Shown: positions 17,492-27,522 of the stretch, piece by piece
How the letters are laid out: each line of letters begins with the position of its first letter
Position numbering within the stretch: the stretch's first letter is position 1
DNA from: Marinobacter bryozoorum
GTDB lineage: Bacteria > Pseudomonadota > Gammaproteobacteria > Pseudomonadales > Oleiphilaceae
Reading direction: 5' to 3'
Assembly: GCF_023156245.1 (NCBI RefSeq)
Contig: NZ_JAKZAH010000005.1
Coordinates: 1-64,000 of the forward strand
Length of the DNA stretch: 64,000 bases
The notes under the pieces: model-generated
Seen by the model: the letters and a program-made list of their open reading frames with translations, nothing else
The model's database searches: none
What the model was told of the DNA's origin: nothing
Made by a program: the position numbers and the translations under genes

Positions 17492-18605
17492 TCGCCGCCT
17501 GGTCCTCCGGGACGCCGCCGTTTTCAAGGGGGAGGAGCCACTCCCAGCCTTCCACCCAACTTACCCGAACCGGCTCGCCCAGGCGGTAGTCAAAGGCGGG
17601 GTCGTCCTCATCAAAGAATTCGCTGGCCAGCACCTCGGTGCCATCTTCCAGATGAATCACCGAGTCCAGGGTACTGCCTTTATAGTTCCGCTCCACGACC
17701 TTGCCGGCAAAACCGTGGTCTGCATCCGGCTCCAGCACCCGGATATCCTCGGGCCGCAGCAATACATGAACACCCTCGCCCTCAGACACCGGGAACCCTG
17801 GTCGCCTCATGGTGCGCCGGTAGCCGGAGACATTCACCGTTATGCGCTGTTCATCCACCTGTTCCAGGACACCCGGGAAAAGATTGGTTTCTCCCACAAA
17901 GCGGGCAGTGAAAAGGTTGGCCGGGCGTTCGTAGATCTCCCGCGGCGTGCCCTTCTGCTGCACCTTGCCCGATTGCAGTACCACCACCCGGTCTGACATG
18001 GACAGCGCTTCTTCCTGGTCATGGGTGACGAAGACAAAGGTAATGCCCAGTTCCCGTTGCAGGCGTTTGAGTTCGATCTGCATGGTCCGGCGCAGCTTGT
18101 AGTCCAGCGCCGAGAGGGGCTCATCCAGCAGTAACAGTTTCGGGCGCTTGACCACCGCCCGGGCGATGGCAACCCGCTGTTGCTGGCCGCCCGACAACTG
18201 GTGCGGCTTGCGTCGCGCAAACTCCCCCAACTGCACCATGGCAAGGGCTTCCTCGACCCGTTGGTGGATTTCGTCCTTGGGTCGTTTTTCCATTTTCAGA
18301 CCGTAGGCGACGTTGTCGAACACGGTCATATGGGGGAAAAGCGCGTAGTGCTGGAAAACCGTATTCAGGGGCCGCTGCTCCGGCGGCAGGGCCGTAATAT
18401 CGGCGCCGTTGAGCTCAATGGTGCCACTGTCGGGTATCTCGAAACCCGCCAGCAACCGCAACAGGGTGGTCTTGCCGCAGCCGGAAGGCCCCAACAGGGT
18501 AATGAACTCGCCATCCGCAATATCCAGGTCAAGGGAATCCAGCACCGTCTTGCCGGAGAACTGTTTGCCCAGATTTCGAAGTGAAAGCAGCGTCTTCTGC
18601 GTCAT
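17484..18605 (-). CDS. potA: Spermidine/putrescine ABC transporter ATP-binding protein PotA
   Basis: ATPase that powers the polyamine importer, 373 residues. It shows Walker [10 protein letters not shown] near residue 40, Q-loop HYALFPHMT, signature [14 protein letters not shown], Walker [13 protein letters not shown] and the H-loop FVTHDQEEA, followed by a C-terminal TOBE regulatory domain ([23 protein letters not shown]). The ATG at 18605 has AGGGG eight bases upstream; a TTG one codon earlier is less likely. First gene of potABCD, divergent from dusA. Confidence 0.94.
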   Translation of the reverse strand: MTQKTLLSLRNLGKQFSGKTVLDSLDLDIADGEFITLLGPSGCGKTTLLRLLAGFEIPDSGTIELNGADITALPPEQRPLNTVFQHYALFPHMTVFDNVAYGLKMEKRPKDEIHQRVEEALAMVQLGEFARRKPHQLSGGQQQRVAIARAVVKRPKLLLLDEPLSALDYKLRRTMQIELKRLQRELGITFVFVTHDQEEALSMSDRVVVLQSGKVQQKGTPREIYERPANLFTARFVGETNLFPGVLEQVDEQRITVNVSGYRRTMRRPGFPVSEGEGVHVLLRPEDIRVLEPDADHGFAGKVVERNYKGSTLDSVIHLEDGTEVLASEFFDEDDPAFDYRLGEPVRVSWVEGWEWLLPLENGGVPEDQAANA

Positions 18606-18756
18606 CAACGGCGCCCCTGAAATGAGCGGGCTATTTTTTCAGAAAATGGGCTCGCGGGCAAAGCCCACGCCGGATTTTAACGGGTTTCTGCTACATCGCC
18701 GATAGCAGGTTCAGGTACAATGCCGGCCAGATTCACTGCTCAACCGGGCCACACTC

Positions 18757-19782
18757 ATGTCTATGTCAGAGACACTCCCAAATCCGTCTGCTCCGCTGTC
18801 CCGTCGATTCTGCGTGGCACCCATGATGGACTGGACCACGCGCCACTACCGCTACCTGGCCCGTATCCTTAGCCGGCGGGCATTGCTGTACACCGAAATG
18901 GTCACCACCGGCGCCCTGATCCACGGCGACACCGCCCGCTTCCTGCAGCATGACCCGGCCGAATACCCGCTCGCCCTGCAGCTGGGCGGCAGCAATCCGG
19001 GCGAGCTGGCCCGGTGCGCCGCCCTTGCGGAGGACTATGGCTTCAGTGAGGTCAACCTGAACGTGGGCTGTCCCAGCGACCGGGTGCAGAACAACATGAT
19101 CGGTGCCTGCCTGATGGGACACCCCGACAGGGTCGCGGAGGGTGTCCGCTCGATGATCGCCGCCACCTCCCTGCCGGTAACCGTCAAACACCGGATTGGT
19201 ATTGACGGGAGAGAGTCCTGGGAAGACCTTTGCCACTTTATCGAGACCGTGGCGGCCGCAGGGTGCCGGACCTTTATCGTCCACGCACGTATTGCGATGC
19301 TTGAAGGACTGAGCCCCAAGGAGAACCGGGACATCCCGCCGCTCAAGTACCCATGGGTGTATGACCTGAAGGCCCGGTACCCGGAGCTGGAAATCATCAT
19401 CAACGGCGGTATCAAGACCTTCGATGAGTGCCACCATCACCTTGAGCACACCGACGGCGTCATGCTCGGCCGGGAGGCCTACCATAACCCCTGGCTGCTG
19501 GCTGGCGTTGATCCGGAGCTGTTTGGTGAGTCACCACCGGTGACCAGCCGCCATGACGCACTGCAGGCCATGCTGCCGTTTATCGAGGCCGAGCTGGAAC
19601 GGGGCGTCTACCTGACGCACATCACCCGCCATATTATGGGTCTGTTCCATGGCCAGCCCGGAGGACGCCAGTTCCGTCGGCATATCAGCGAGAACGCCCA
19701 CCGTCCGGGTAGTGGTATCGAGGTGGTGCTGGATGCACTGGCGAAGGTTAGGGAACCTCTGCCCCAGCCAGACCCGGCATAG
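18757..19782 (+). CDS. dusA: tRNA-dihydrouridine(20/20a) synthase DusA
   Basis: Flavoenzyme that reduces uridines 20 and 20a in the D-loop of tRNA with NADPH. The 341-residue product has an FMN-binding TIM barrel starting with VAPMMDWTTRH, the catalytic cysteine C105 in NLNVGCPSDRVQ, the phosphate-binding IINGGIKT and VMLGREAYHNPW, and the C-terminal helical tRNA-binding domain. Extra residues before RRFCVAPMMD make ATG 18757 or 18763 equally possible. Divergent from potA and monocistronic by appearance. Confidence 0.95.
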   Translation: MSMSETLPNPSAPLSRRFCVAPMMDWTTRHYRYLARILSRRALLYTEMVTTGALIHGDTARFLQHDPAEYPLALQLGGSNPGELARCAALAEDYGFSEVNLNVGCPSDRVQNNMIGACLMGHPDRVAEGVRSMIAATSLPVTVKHRIGIDGRESWEDLCHFIETVAAAGCRTFIVHARIAMLEGLSPKENRDIPPLKYPWVYDLKARYPELEIIINGGIKTFDECHHHLEHTDGVMLGREAYHNPWLLAGVDPELFGESPPVTSRHDALQAMLPFIEAELERGVYLTHITRHIMGLFHGQPGGRQFRRHISENAHRPGSGIEVVLDALAKVREPLPQPDPA

Positions 19783-19968
19783 CGTTCACCATGACGGCCC
19801 GGTAAGCCCTTGCTGTCTTGTTCCAGCCCCGCCAGCCGGTTATCGTAGCGATATACTGACGACCTTCAGGTAGCCTCCGGTCTTTTACCAGCCTTGCCGA
19901 AGGCCACATACGCTTTGACGCATCCGGAAGCATGCCTGCAAACAACAGGGACACAAGGAACATTACCC

Positions 19969-20934
19969 ATGACCAGCAAACTTGAACAACTCAAAGCCAT
20001 GACCACCGTGGTTGCCGACACCGGTGACCTGGAGGCCATTGCCGAGTGGCGCCCCCAGGACGCCACCACTAATCCGTCACTGCTGCTCAAGGCCGCCGGT
20101 TCCGACGCCTACCGTCCCATGCTCGACCAGGCGGTCGCGTTCGCATCCCGCCAGGGTGGCTCCGACCAGGAACAACTGGGCTGGGCCACGGATACCCTTG
20201 CGGTGCTGGCCGGCAAACAGATCCTGGAGCTGATTCCCGGTGTGGTGTCCACCGAAGTGGACGCGCGCCTTTCCTTTGACACCGGTGCCACCATCGACAA
20301 GGCCCGCCGCCTGGTTGAGCTGTATGACAGCCAGGGCGTGGACACCAGCCGGGTGCTGATCAAGATCGCTTCAACCTGGGAAGGGATCCGCGCGGCGGAA
20401 CAACTGGAAAGGGAAGGTATCCACTGCAACCTGACTCTGCTGTTCTCCTTTATCCAGGCGGCGGCCTGTGCCGATGCCGGCGCCTACCTGATCTCACCGT
20501 TTGTGGGTCGCATCCTCGACTGGCACCTGGCCCACAGCAACCGGGATGCCTTCCAGCCGGAAGAAGATCCGGGCGTGCTTTCAGTCAGCCGGATCTACAA
20601 CTATTACAAGGCCAATAGCTACGACACCGTGGTCATGGGAGCCAGCTTCCGCAATGTCGGGGAGATCGAGCAACTGGCGGGCTGTGACCGGCTGACCATC
20701 AGCCCTGCCCTGTTGCAGGCCCTCAAGGAAGATGCCGGGGAACTGCCCCGCCGCCTGTCACCGGATAACGCCCGCAGTGCGGACCGGCCGGTCGACATTG
20801 ACGAGCGCCTGTTCCGCTGGGAGTCCAACGAAGATGCCATGGCGACCGAGAAACTGGCCGATGGCATCCGTCGCTTCGCCGCCGACCAGGTCGAACTGGA
20901 ACAAAGGGTCAGCCAACTCGCCCGGGCGGCCTGA
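19969..20934 (+). CDS. tal: Transaldolase (class I, TalB type)
   Basis: Transfers dihydroxyacetone units between sugar phosphates in the non-oxidative pentose phosphate pathway. The 321-residue product has the Schiff-base lysine K132 in [14 protein letters not shown], at the same number as in E. coli TalB, together with [13 protein letters not shown] and [18 protein letters not shown]. The ATG at 19969 has AAGGAA at a good distance; a frame 25 codons longer lacks a comparable site. The TerB-like gene starts 18 bases after its stop, after a GGAGGA, so the two are probably co-transcribed. Confidence 0.96.
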   Translation: MTSKLEQLKAMTTVVADTGDLEAIAEWRPQDATTNPSLLLKAAGSDAYRPMLDQAVAFASRQGGSDQEQLGWATDTLAVLAGKQILELIPGVVSTEVDARLSFDTGATIDKARRLVELYDSQGVDTSRVLIKIASTWEGIRAAEQLEREGIHCNLTLLFSFIQAAACADAGAYLISPFVGRILDWHLAHSNRDAFQPEEDPGVLSVSRIYNYYKANSYDTVVMGASFRNVGEIEQLAGCDRLTISPALLQALKEDAGELPRRLSPDNARSADRPVDIDERLFRWESNEDAMATEKLADGIRRFAADQVELEQRVSQLARAA

Positions 20935-20952
20935 CCGGAGGACAATAGCCTG

Positions 20953-21411
20953 ATGATCAACCAACTGCGTCAATTGCTGTTTCCCGATACCGGTGAAACG
21001 GGCGCATCGCCAGACCCGGACCATCACCAGCTGGCGGTGGCAGCCACCGCGCTGATGGTGCAGCTGGCCCGCATTGACAGCCATGAGGATGAGCGTGAGC
21101 TGGAAACCATCGTCGACTGTGCCGTCAAAGTGCACCAGGTAACTCCGGAAGAGGCCCGCGAAATCCTTGAAGACGCCCTGAACCATGCTGATGACTCTAC
21201 CTCTCTCTACGAGTTTACCGGCAGCCTCAATGAACAGCTGAGCCAGGACGCCAAGCAGCGGGTCCTTGAAAGCATCTGGCGCGTGGCCCTGGCGGACGGT
21301 CGTATCGACAAGTACGAAGAACACCTGATTCGGCGAATAGCCGATCTGCTGCACCTTAATCATCGGGAATACGTGCAGGCCCGCCACCAGGCCAGTGACG
21401 AACCGGCCTGA
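20953..21411 (+). CDS. TerB family protein
   Basis: A 152-residue all-helical acidic protein of the TerB (tellurite-resistance/DjlA-like) fold. Family hallmarks are the two related helical repeats, ALMVQLARIDSHEDERELETI (about 33-53) and RVALADGRIDKYEEHLIRRIADLL (about 115-138), whose acidic residues can coordinate metal. Despite the name, stand-alone TerB proteins are not shown to give tellurite resistance, and the job here is unknown. It follows tal by 18 bases and is probably in one operon with it. Confidence 0.85.
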   Translation: MINQLRQLLFPDTGETGASPDPDHHQLAVAATALMVQLARIDSHEDERELETIVDCAVKVHQVTPEEAREILEDALNHADDSTSLYEFTGSLNEQLSQDAKQRVLESIWRVALADGRIDKYEEHLIRRIADLLHLNHREYVQARHQASDEPA

Positions 21412-21480
21412 CCGGCGCCCACAATTCCCAGCTCCCCGGGCCGATACTCGCCCGGGTCACCTAGTCTCAGGAGAACCACC

Positions 21481-22608
21481 ATGCTCGCCATACTGCACCC
21501 GGACACGCCGCTGGACAGCGACAGCTATCGCCAGACCATGAGCTTCCTGGAACAGCTACCCGGTGTGGCGATCAAGGTCCATGAAGTAAAGGGGGCCACT
21601 CAGCGCCTCACCGAAATCTACCTGCTCGGCGACACCAAGAGCCTCGACAAGGACGAAATCGAAGCCCTGCCCGCAGTCGAACGGGTTATCCGGATCTCTG
21701 ACGACTACCGGATTCTGGGGCGGCACCGGGACGACCAGCGCCAGTCAGGATTTACCTATAACGGGGTGGAGTTCAACCAGAACAACCTGAACGTGTTCGC
21801 CGGCCTGTGTGCCGTGGATACGCAGGAACACGTGGAAATCATGATGCGGGCCCTGAAGGAACAAGGGCAGCACTGCACCCGTATGGGCGCTTACAAGCCC
21901 CGTACCAACCCCTATTCCTTCCAGGGTCACGGCAAGAGCTGCCTGCCCTGGGTATTCGAGACCGCCGGCAAGCATGATATCCGGGTGGTGGCCATGGAGA
22001 TCACCCATGAGAGCCACATCGAGGAAATCGACGAGTGCCTGGAAAAGCTGGGGCGCCCCACCGGGGTCATGCTGCAGGTGGGCACCCGCAACACCCAGAA
22101 CTTCGAACTGCTCAAGGCCATCGGTCGCCAGAAGACCTACCCGGTGCTGCTGAAACGGGGCTTCGGTATCACCCTGAACGAGTCCCTCAACGCGGCGGAG
22201 TACCTGGCCAGCGAAGGCAATGCCAATGTGGTGTTCTGTCTGCGCGGCATGAAAAGCGACGCCGGCCAGCCCCACCGCAACATGGTGGACTTTGCCCATG
22301 TGCCTACCGTGAAACGCCTGACCCGTATGCCGGTGTGTATCGACCCGTCCCACTCGGTAGGCAGCCGTGACAAGGCACCTGATGGCATCCCGGATGTCAT
22401 GCACGCTACCGCCCAGGGGGTGGTAGCCGGCGCCAACATGGTACTGGTGGACTTCCATCCCCGTCCGGAAAAAGCCCTGGTGGATGGCCCCCAGGCACTA
22501 TTGATGGACGAACTGCCCGCCTACCTTGAAGATGTCAGCCAATGCCACCAACTCTGGAAGAAACGCCAGGAGCTATACCGGAACACAGGAGAAGTCAGGG
22601 CAAAATGA
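21481..22608 (+). CDS. Divergent DAHP synthase (type I-beta) family protein
   Basis: A 375-residue protein with an N-terminal ferredoxin-like segment (about 1-80) and the barrel of type I-beta 3-deoxy-7-phosphoheptulonate synthase, which condenses PEP and erythrose-4-phosphate in the shikimate pathway. KPRTNPYSFQG, PVLLKRGFG, DPSHSVGSRD and PEKALVDGPQ are conserved. Yet FAGLC (C110) replaces the usual AGPC, CLRGMKSDAG replaces the CERG segment, and VDFHP has Asp where the metal-binding Glu of VEVHP is expected. It may therefore be a paralogue with altered substrate or metal use. The AGGAG before ATG 21481 is good. It overlaps the next gene by ATGA. Confidence 0.82.
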   Translation: MLAILHPDTPLDSDSYRQTMSFLEQLPGVAIKVHEVKGATQRLTEIYLLGDTKSLDKDEIEALPAVERVIRISDDYRILGRHRDDQRQSGFTYNGVEFNQNNLNVFAGLCAVDTQEHVEIMMRALKEQGQHCTRMGAYKPRTNPYSFQGHGKSCLPWVFETAGKHDIRVVAMEITHESHIEEIDECLEKLGRPTGVMLQVGTRNTQNFELLKAIGRQKTYPVLLKRGFGITLNESLNAAEYLASEGNANVVFCLRGMKSDAGQPHRNMVDFAHVPTVKRLTRMPVCIDPSHSVGSRDKAPDGIPDVMHATAQGVVAGANMVLVDFHPRPEKALVDGPQALLMDELPAYLEDVSQCHQLWKKRQELYRNTGEVRAK

Positions 22609-23393
22609 TCGTCTATGGTCATCGCGGTGCCCGGGGCGAAGCCCCGGAAAATACACTGGCCGGCTTCACCACTGCCTATCGCCACGGAATCCGGCACTTT
22701 GAACTGGACGTGCAACTATCGTCCGACGGCATCCCCGTCGTTATCCATGACCTGAGCCTGGAAAGGACGACCGGCAAAAGCGGCAAGGTGGCCAATCACA
22801 GTGCCGCCGAGCTGTCCCGCCTGGATGCCCGCCGAAACACAACGCCCTGGCCGGATCCCGTGGGGATACCCGCCCTGGAGCAGATTATGGATGCCTGCCC
22901 CGAGGTCGCCCACTACCAGCTGGAGGTCAAGCCGGATGCGCGCAACCGGCTCAACGTCCTGTGCAACCGGCTGACGGAGCTTATTCAACACCGAAAGCTG
23001 TTTGAAACCGTGGTGGTTACCTCATCCGATGGCTGGTTTCTGCAGGAGATCAAACGCCGGAACCGGAAGATTCACACCGGGTATGTGGCAGGCCGGCGCT
23101 TTCCCAGGCCGGTCATCACAGCCCGACGCCTTGGGTGCAGCTACCTGGTTCCGAGCTGGCGAATCTGCTCGTCCGAGATGGTCAGCCAGGCCCACCGCCA
23201 GGATATGCAGGTCTCGGTCTGGACGGTGAATCGCATCCACGACATGCTGGCAATGCAGGATCTGGGGGTAGACAGCATCATCACGGACTTTCCCACCAGC
23301 ACCCGCATATACTTCGACAACCAGGCGACGAGGCTACCCCGGCCGACGGAAAAAGTCGGTGGAGACCGGAAAAATGAAGGGACAACGGCCTGA
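22605..23393 (+). CDS. Glycerophosphodiester phosphodiesterase (UgpQ-like)
   Basis: Hydrolyses glycerophosphodiesters from phospholipid turnover to sn-glycerol 3-phosphate and an alcohol. The 262-residue product has the GDPD catalytic motifs GHRGARGEAPENT at residues 4-17, ELDVQLSSDG near 38 and VVIHD near 52, and the C-terminal VDSIITDFP. No signal peptide is present, so it is cytoplasmic like UgpQ rather than periplasmic like GlpQ. The ATG at 22605 overlaps the previous stop (ATGA) and is preceded by AGGAGAAG; a longer frame to 22542 lies inside the previous gene and is unlikely. Confidence 0.92.
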   Translation: MIVYGHRGARGEAPENTLAGFTTAYRHGIRHFELDVQLSSDGIPVVIHDLSLERTTGKSGKVANHSAAELSRLDARRNTTPWPDPVGIPALEQIMDACPEVAHYQLEVKPDARNRLNVLCNRLTELIQHRKLFETVVVTSSDGWFLQEIKRRNRKIHTGYVAGRRFPRPVITARRLGCSYLVPSWRICSSEMVSQAHRQDMQVSVWTVNRIHDMLAMQDLGVDSIITDFPTSTRIYFDNQATRLPRPTEKVGGDRKNEGTTA

Positions 23394-23422
23394 CTGTCAG
23401 TTGCCAGGCAAGGCAATGACAG
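23394..23422. terminator. Hairpin between converging GDPD and sthA genes
   Basis: CTGTCAGTTGCC (23394-23405) pairs with GGCAATGACAG (23412-23422) with one bulged base. There is no T tract, so it is a weak terminator candidate at the junction of two convergent genes. Confidence 0.35.
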
Positions 23423-23443
23423 ACCAGGCCGGTGAGCTCCGGA

Positions 23444-24838
23444 CTACTCGAAAATCCGGTTGAGGCCGTTCAGGGCAGCCACCCGGTAGGCTTCCGCCAT
23501 GGTCGGGTAGTTGAACGTGGTGTTGATGAAATAGTTCAGGGAGTTGGCCTCCCCTTCCTGGTTCATGATGGCCTGACCGATATGGACGATCTCGGCTGCC
23601 TGGTCACCAAAGCAGTGAATGCCCAGGATTTCACGGGTCTCCCGGTGGAACAGGATCTTCAGCATACCCACCTTCTCGCCGGTGATCTGCGCCCGTGCGA
23701 GGTCCTTGAAGAACGCCTGGCCCACGTCATAGGGCACTTTCTTCTCGGTCAGCTCCCGCTCTGTGGGGCCCACTGAACTGATTTCCGGAATCGTGTAGAT
23801 ACCCGTCGGCACATCGGAGACAAACCGGAAGTAGTCATCCTGCACCACATCCGAAGAGGCGGACCGCCCCTGGTCATAGGCGGCACTGGCGAGGCTTGGC
23901 CAGCCAATCACATCCCCGGCAGCGTAGATATTGGGCACGGCGGTACGGTAGTGCTCATCCACCTGCAGCTGGCCCCGGCTGTTGGGCTCAAGCTCCAGGT
24001 TTTCCAGCCCCAGGTTGTCGGTGTTACCAGCCCGGCCATTACACCACAGGAAGGCGTCGGCACGGATCTTCTTGCCGGACTTCAGCGATAGCACCACACC
24101 ATGGTCATCGCCATCCACGGACTCGTACTCCTCGTTATGACGAACCAGCACGCCGGTGTTCCGCAGGTGGTAACTCAGGGCATCGGAAATCTCGTCATCC
24201 AGGAACGACAGCAACCGGCTGCCCGGGTTGATCAGGTCCACCTTGACGCCGAGCCCCGCGAAGATAGAGGCATACTCCGAGCCGATCACCCCGGCACCGT
24301 AGATAATCAGTGTGCGCGGCGTGTGGGACAGGTTCAGTATGGTGTCGCTGTTATAGATGCGCCGATGGCGGAAATTTACATCCGGCGGCATATACGGGCG
24401 CGAGCCGGTGGCAATGATGGCCTGCTTGAAGTTGAGCACCTCGGCGGTCCTGGCACCACGCACCTCAAGCCGGTTCTTGTCCAGGAAGAAGGCCCGGCCG
24501 TTGATCAGATCGACCCGGTTGCGGGAATAGAACTGCGTGCGCAGCTTGACCTGCTTGTCGATCACCTTCTGGGCATTCTGCAGTACCCGGGGGAAGGAGA
24601 ACCAGCGTGGCTCACCGATATCCCGGAACATCTGGTTGGTATTAAACGTAATGATCTGCTTGACGGAGTGCCTGAGGGCCTTCGAGGGAATGGTGCCCCA
24701 GTGGGTACAGTTGCCCCCCACCGCGGGCTTGTCTTCAATGATTGCAACGCGCTTGCCATGCTTGGTGGCATTCATGGCCGCACCTTCACCGGCGGGGCCT
24801 GCGCCAATCACCACGACGTCATAATGATGTTCAGCCAT
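23444..24838 (-). CDS. sthA: Soluble pyridine nucleotide transhydrogenase
   Basis: FAD enzyme that moves hydride between NADPH and NAD+, mainly to drain excess NADPH. The 464-residue product is of the disulfide-reductase fold: [14 protein letters not shown] dinucleotide site, [16 protein letters not shown] with only the first of the two redox cysteines (typical of SthA), [21 protein letters not shown] second nucleotide site, and the dimerisation domain. I chose the ATG at 24838, eleven bases after AAGGAG; the GTG at 24850 is too close to that site. It is the last gene on the strand after nqrM. Confidence 0.96.
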   Translation of the reverse strand: MAEHHYDVVVIGAGPAGEGAAMNATKHGKRVAIIEDKPAVGGNCTHWGTIPSKALRHSVKQIITFNTNQMFRDIGEPRWFSFPRVLQNAQKVIDKQVKLRTQFYSRNRVDLINGRAFFLDKNRLEVRGARTAEVLNFKQAIIATGSRPYMPPDVNFRHRRIYNSDTILNLSHTPRTLIIYGAGVIGSEYASIFAGLGVKVDLINPGSRLLSFLDDEISDALSYHLRNTGVLVRHNEEYESVDGDDHGVVLSLKSGKKIRADAFLWCNGRAGNTDNLGLENLELEPNSRGQLQVDEHYRTAVPNIYAAGDVIGWPSLASAAYDQGRSASSDVVQDDYFRFVSDVPTGIYTIPEISSVGPTERELTEKKVPYDVGQAFFKDLARAQITGEKVGMLKILFHRETREILGIHCFGDQAAEIVHIGQAIMNQEGEANSLNYFINTTFNYPTMAEAYRVAALNGLNRIFE

Positions 24839-24941
24839 CAGGACGATCACTCCTTATCGCGTGGTTGTTAAAAAAAATACAACCCGCCGGCAGTCAGGAG
24901 ACCACCGGGGGCAGGAATCAACTTGTTATGCCAGCTCGGTA

Positions 24942-25187
24942 TCAGGAACCGCTGCGCTTGCCGGCGTCGGCCGCGTCATAGGCCAGGTTGCTGTTTACCT
25001 GGCCTTCTTCTTCGCTGTTCTCACATTTGCTGGTATCACCACCACAGATCTCACACGGTCCGGTGATACCAGCCGCACCCAACCCACCGCAGGTGCCGGT
25101 GATGGGCTTGCGACCAAAGATAACGCCAACCGACATGGCGACCATCAGCAAACCAACAACCAACAGTGCCAGTAAAAAGGTGCCCAT
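24942..25187 (-). CDS. nqrM: NqrM, maturation factor of Na+-NQR
   Basis: An 81-residue membrane-anchored protein needed to build the iron centre coordinated by NqrD and NqrE. One N-terminal transmembrane helix (about 2-24) is followed by a cluster of four cysteines in TGTCGGLGAAGITGPCEICGG and DTSKCENS, the family's metal-delivery signature. It lies 12 bases after apbE in the nqr operon. Homologues outside such operons were formerly listed as DUF539. Confidence 0.93.
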   Translation of the reverse strand: MGTFLLALLVVGLLMVAMSVGVIFGRKPITGTCGGLGAAGITGPCEICGGDTSKCENSEEEGQVNSNLAYDAADAGKRSGS

Positions 25188-25199
25188 GTCTTACTCCCC

Positions 25200-26249
25200 T
25201 TATTCAATCAACCAGGTGTCGAAGGCAGGGGTGTGGTAGGTCTCGAACCCCTCCCCTTCACGCACAATAAAATAGACGGCCAGGTTCTCCTGTAACGCCA
25301 GCCGGTAACCCTCCTCAAACCCCAGCACCGTAAACGCGGTGGCCCAGGCATCGGCCATCATGGATGAGTCATCGATAACCGTGACCGACGCCAGGCGGTG
25401 ATCCACAGGTCGACCGGTTGCAGGGTCTATGGTATGTGAAAATCGCTGCCCATCCGATTCGTAATAGTTACGATAGTCCCCGGATGTTGCCATGCCGTTC
25501 CGGTCCATGGCCACAACCCGGTTGACCTGCCGGCCCTCTGCATCGGGCTGCTCAACCGCCAGGCGCCAGGCCGAACCATCCGGTTTGCGGCCGCTGACCC
25601 GGACCTCGCCACCGATCTCCACCAGGTACCGGTTGACGCCCTCGCTTTCAAGATAACGGGCAACGGCATCCACGCCGTAGCCCTTGGCAATGGCCGACAG
25701 ATCCAGGTACTGCTTCCGCCCTGCCCTGATGGCCTGTTTTTCGGGGGCCAGCTCCAGGAAGCGGAACCCTGTGCTGGCAAGCCGGTCCGCCAGCACCTGG
25801 TCCTCCGGCACCTTGTCAGGGCGACCTTCCGGGCCAAACCCCCAGAGGTTGACCACCGGGCCGATGGTGATATCAAAGGCGCCCCCCGAGCGTTCGGACA
25901 CCCGCTGTGCTGCGGTCAGCACCTCGAACAGCGGATCAGACACCGGCACCCATTCCGACTGCTCATCGCTGCTGTTAAACCGGCTGAGCTCCGAGTCCTC
26001 CCGCCAGGTGGACATACTGGCGTCCACGGTTTCAAGGACTTCCGTGATACCTTGCGACAGATCTTCAAGGGTTTCCCTGTCGTCGGTCAATACGACGTTA
26101 ATATGGTACCGGGTACCGAAGATCCCCCCGGAAATTTCCCAGGTTTTTTCCTCTGGCTCAAACGAACAACCCGCCAGGGCGACCAGGGCCAGCACCGCAA
26201 GGGTACTGGCCAGGGTCACCCTGACGGGTCGTGACATGCCGGATGTCAT
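25200..26249 (-). CDS. apbE: FAD:protein FMN transferase ApbE
   Basis: Attaches FMN through a phosphoester bond to threonines of NqrB and NqrC, using FAD and Mg2+. The 349-residue product is a lipoprotein (LAGC lipobox about residues 24-27) with the ApbE fold: GTRYHINVV, DLSAIAKGYGVDAVA, EIGGEVRVSG, SGDYRNYYE and the Mg2+-binding HTIDPATGRPV. The position directly between nqrF and nqrM fits its clients. ATGs at 26249 and 26237 are both possible; neither has a strong Shine-Dalgarno, and translation may be coupled to nqrF, whose stop is nine bases upstream. Confidence 0.95.
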   Translation of the reverse strand: MTSGMSRPVRVTLASTLAVLALVALAGCSFEPEEKTWEISGGIFGTRYHINVVLTDDRETLEDLSQGITEVLETVDASMSTWREDSELSRFNSSDEQSEWVPVSDPLFEVLTAAQRVSERSGGAFDITIGPVVNLWGFGPEGRPDKVPEDQVLADRLASTGFRFLELAPEKQAIRAGRKQYLDLSAIAKGYGVDAVARYLESEGVNRYLVEIGGEVRVSGRKPDGSAWRLAVEQPDAEGRQVNRVVAMDRNGMATSGDYRNYYESDGQRFSHTIDPATGRPVDHRLASVTVIDDSSMMADAWATAFTVLGFEEGYRLALQENLAVYFIVREGEGFETYHTPAFDTWLIE

Positions 26250-26258
26250 CTGAGTGTC

Positions 26259-27485
26259 TTAACCCCCGAAGTCGTCCAGCATGATGTTTTCATCCTCTAC
26301 ACCAAGATCCTTGAGCATCTTGATGACGGATGCGTTCATGATGGGGGGCCCACACATGTAGTACTCACAGTCTTCCGGTGCCGGGTGGTCCTTCAGATAG
26401 CTCTCATACAGTACGTTGTGGATAAAGCCGGTTGGCCCTTCCCAGTTGTCTTCAGGCAGTGCGTCAGACAGGGCGACGTGCCACTCGAAGTTCTCGTTCT
26501 CCCGCGCCAGCATGTCGAAGTCTTCCACGTAGAACATCTCGCGGACACTCCGGGCACCGTACCAGAAGCTGATCTTGCGCTTGGAGTTCAGGCGCTTGAG
26601 CTGGTCGAAGATGTGAGAACGCATGGGCGCCATGCCGGCACCACCACCGATAAAGACCATTTCGGCTTCGGTCTTCTTGGCAAAGAACTCCCCGAACGGC
26701 CCCATCACGGTCACCTTGTCACCCGGCTTCAGATTGAAGACATAGGACGACATGATGCCCGGCGGATGATCGGTGCCGGGAGGCGGTGTGGCGATCCGGA
26801 TGTTGAACTTGAGAACACCCTTCTCTTCCGGATAGTTGGCCATGGAGTAGGCGCGGATAGTCTCTTCCTTGTTGACCGCTGTGTAGCGCCAGATGTCGTG
26901 CTTGTCCCAGTCCTCATGGAACTCCTCCTCGATATCGAAATCCTTGAAAGGGATTTCGTAGGGAGGACACTCCAGCTGCACGTAGCCACCGGCGCGGAAG
27001 TCCACTTCCTCGCCTTCCGGCAGCTTCAGCACCAGCTCCTTGATGAAGGTGGCAACGTTGTGGTTGGAAACCACCTCGCACTCCCACTTCTTCACGCCGA
27101 AGAACTCTTCCGGCACCTCGATCTTCATGTCCTGCTTGACAGGAACCTGGCAGGACAGGCGCCAGCCTTCCTTCTCTTCCCGGGGGGTGAAGTGGGTCTT
27201 TTCGGTGGGCAGCATGGCGCCGCCGCCATCAAACACCTTGCACTTGCACTGGGCACAGGTACCGCCGCCGCCACAGGCGGAGGACAGGAAGATACCGCTG
27301 TTGGCCAGCGTGCCCAGCAGCTTGCCACCGGCACTGGTTTTCAGGGTGTGCTCGGGGTCATCGTTGATTTCAATGGTCACATCACCGGTGCTTACCAGCC
27401 TGGAACGGGCCGCGAGGATAATCGCCACCAGCGCCAGCACGATAACGGTGAACATGACCACGCCGAGAATAATTTCTGTATTCAT
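26259..27485 (-). CDS. nqrF: Na+-NQR subunit F (NADH-oxidising)
   Basis: Entry subunit of the sodium-pumping NADH:ubiquinone oxidoreductase: oxidises NADH with FAD and passes electrons to a 2Fe-2S cluster. The 408-residue product has one N-terminal membrane helix, a plant-type ferredoxin domain with C71, C77, C80 and C112, an FAD domain (RAYSMANYP) and an NADH domain ([19 protein letters not shown]). Cysteine numbers are one off those of Vibrio cholerae NqrF, as expected for an equivalent protein. A 37-base gap separates it from nqrE. Confidence 0.97.
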   Translation of the reverse strand: MNTEIILGVVMFTVIVLALVAIILAARSRLVSTGDVTIEINDDPEHTLKTSAGGKLLGTLANSGIFLSSACGGGGTCAQCKCKVFDGGGAMLPTEKTHFTPREEKEGWRLSCQVPVKQDMKIEVPEEFFGVKKWECEVVSNHNVATFIKELVLKLPEGEEVDFRAGGYVQLECPPYEIPFKDFDIEEEFHEDWDKHDIWRYTAVNKEETIRAYSMANYPEEKGVLKFNIRIATPPPGTDHPPGIMSSYVFNLKPGDKVTVMGPFGEFFAKKTEAEMVFIGGGAGMAPMRSHIFDQLKRLNSKRKISFWYGARSVREMFYVEDFDMLARENENFEWHVALSDALPEDNWEGPTGFIHNVLYESYLKDHPAPEDCEYYMCGPPIMNASVIKMLKDLGVEDENIMLDDFGG

Positions 27486-27522
27486 GGTCTCGCCTTTTCG
27501 TTAAACCGAATCACCGGGTTGA

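Noticed and set aside
20953..21411. Calling the TerB-like gene a tellurite-resistance determinant
   Set aside because: There is no terZABCDE cluster, and lone TerB-fold proteins have not been tied to tellurite.
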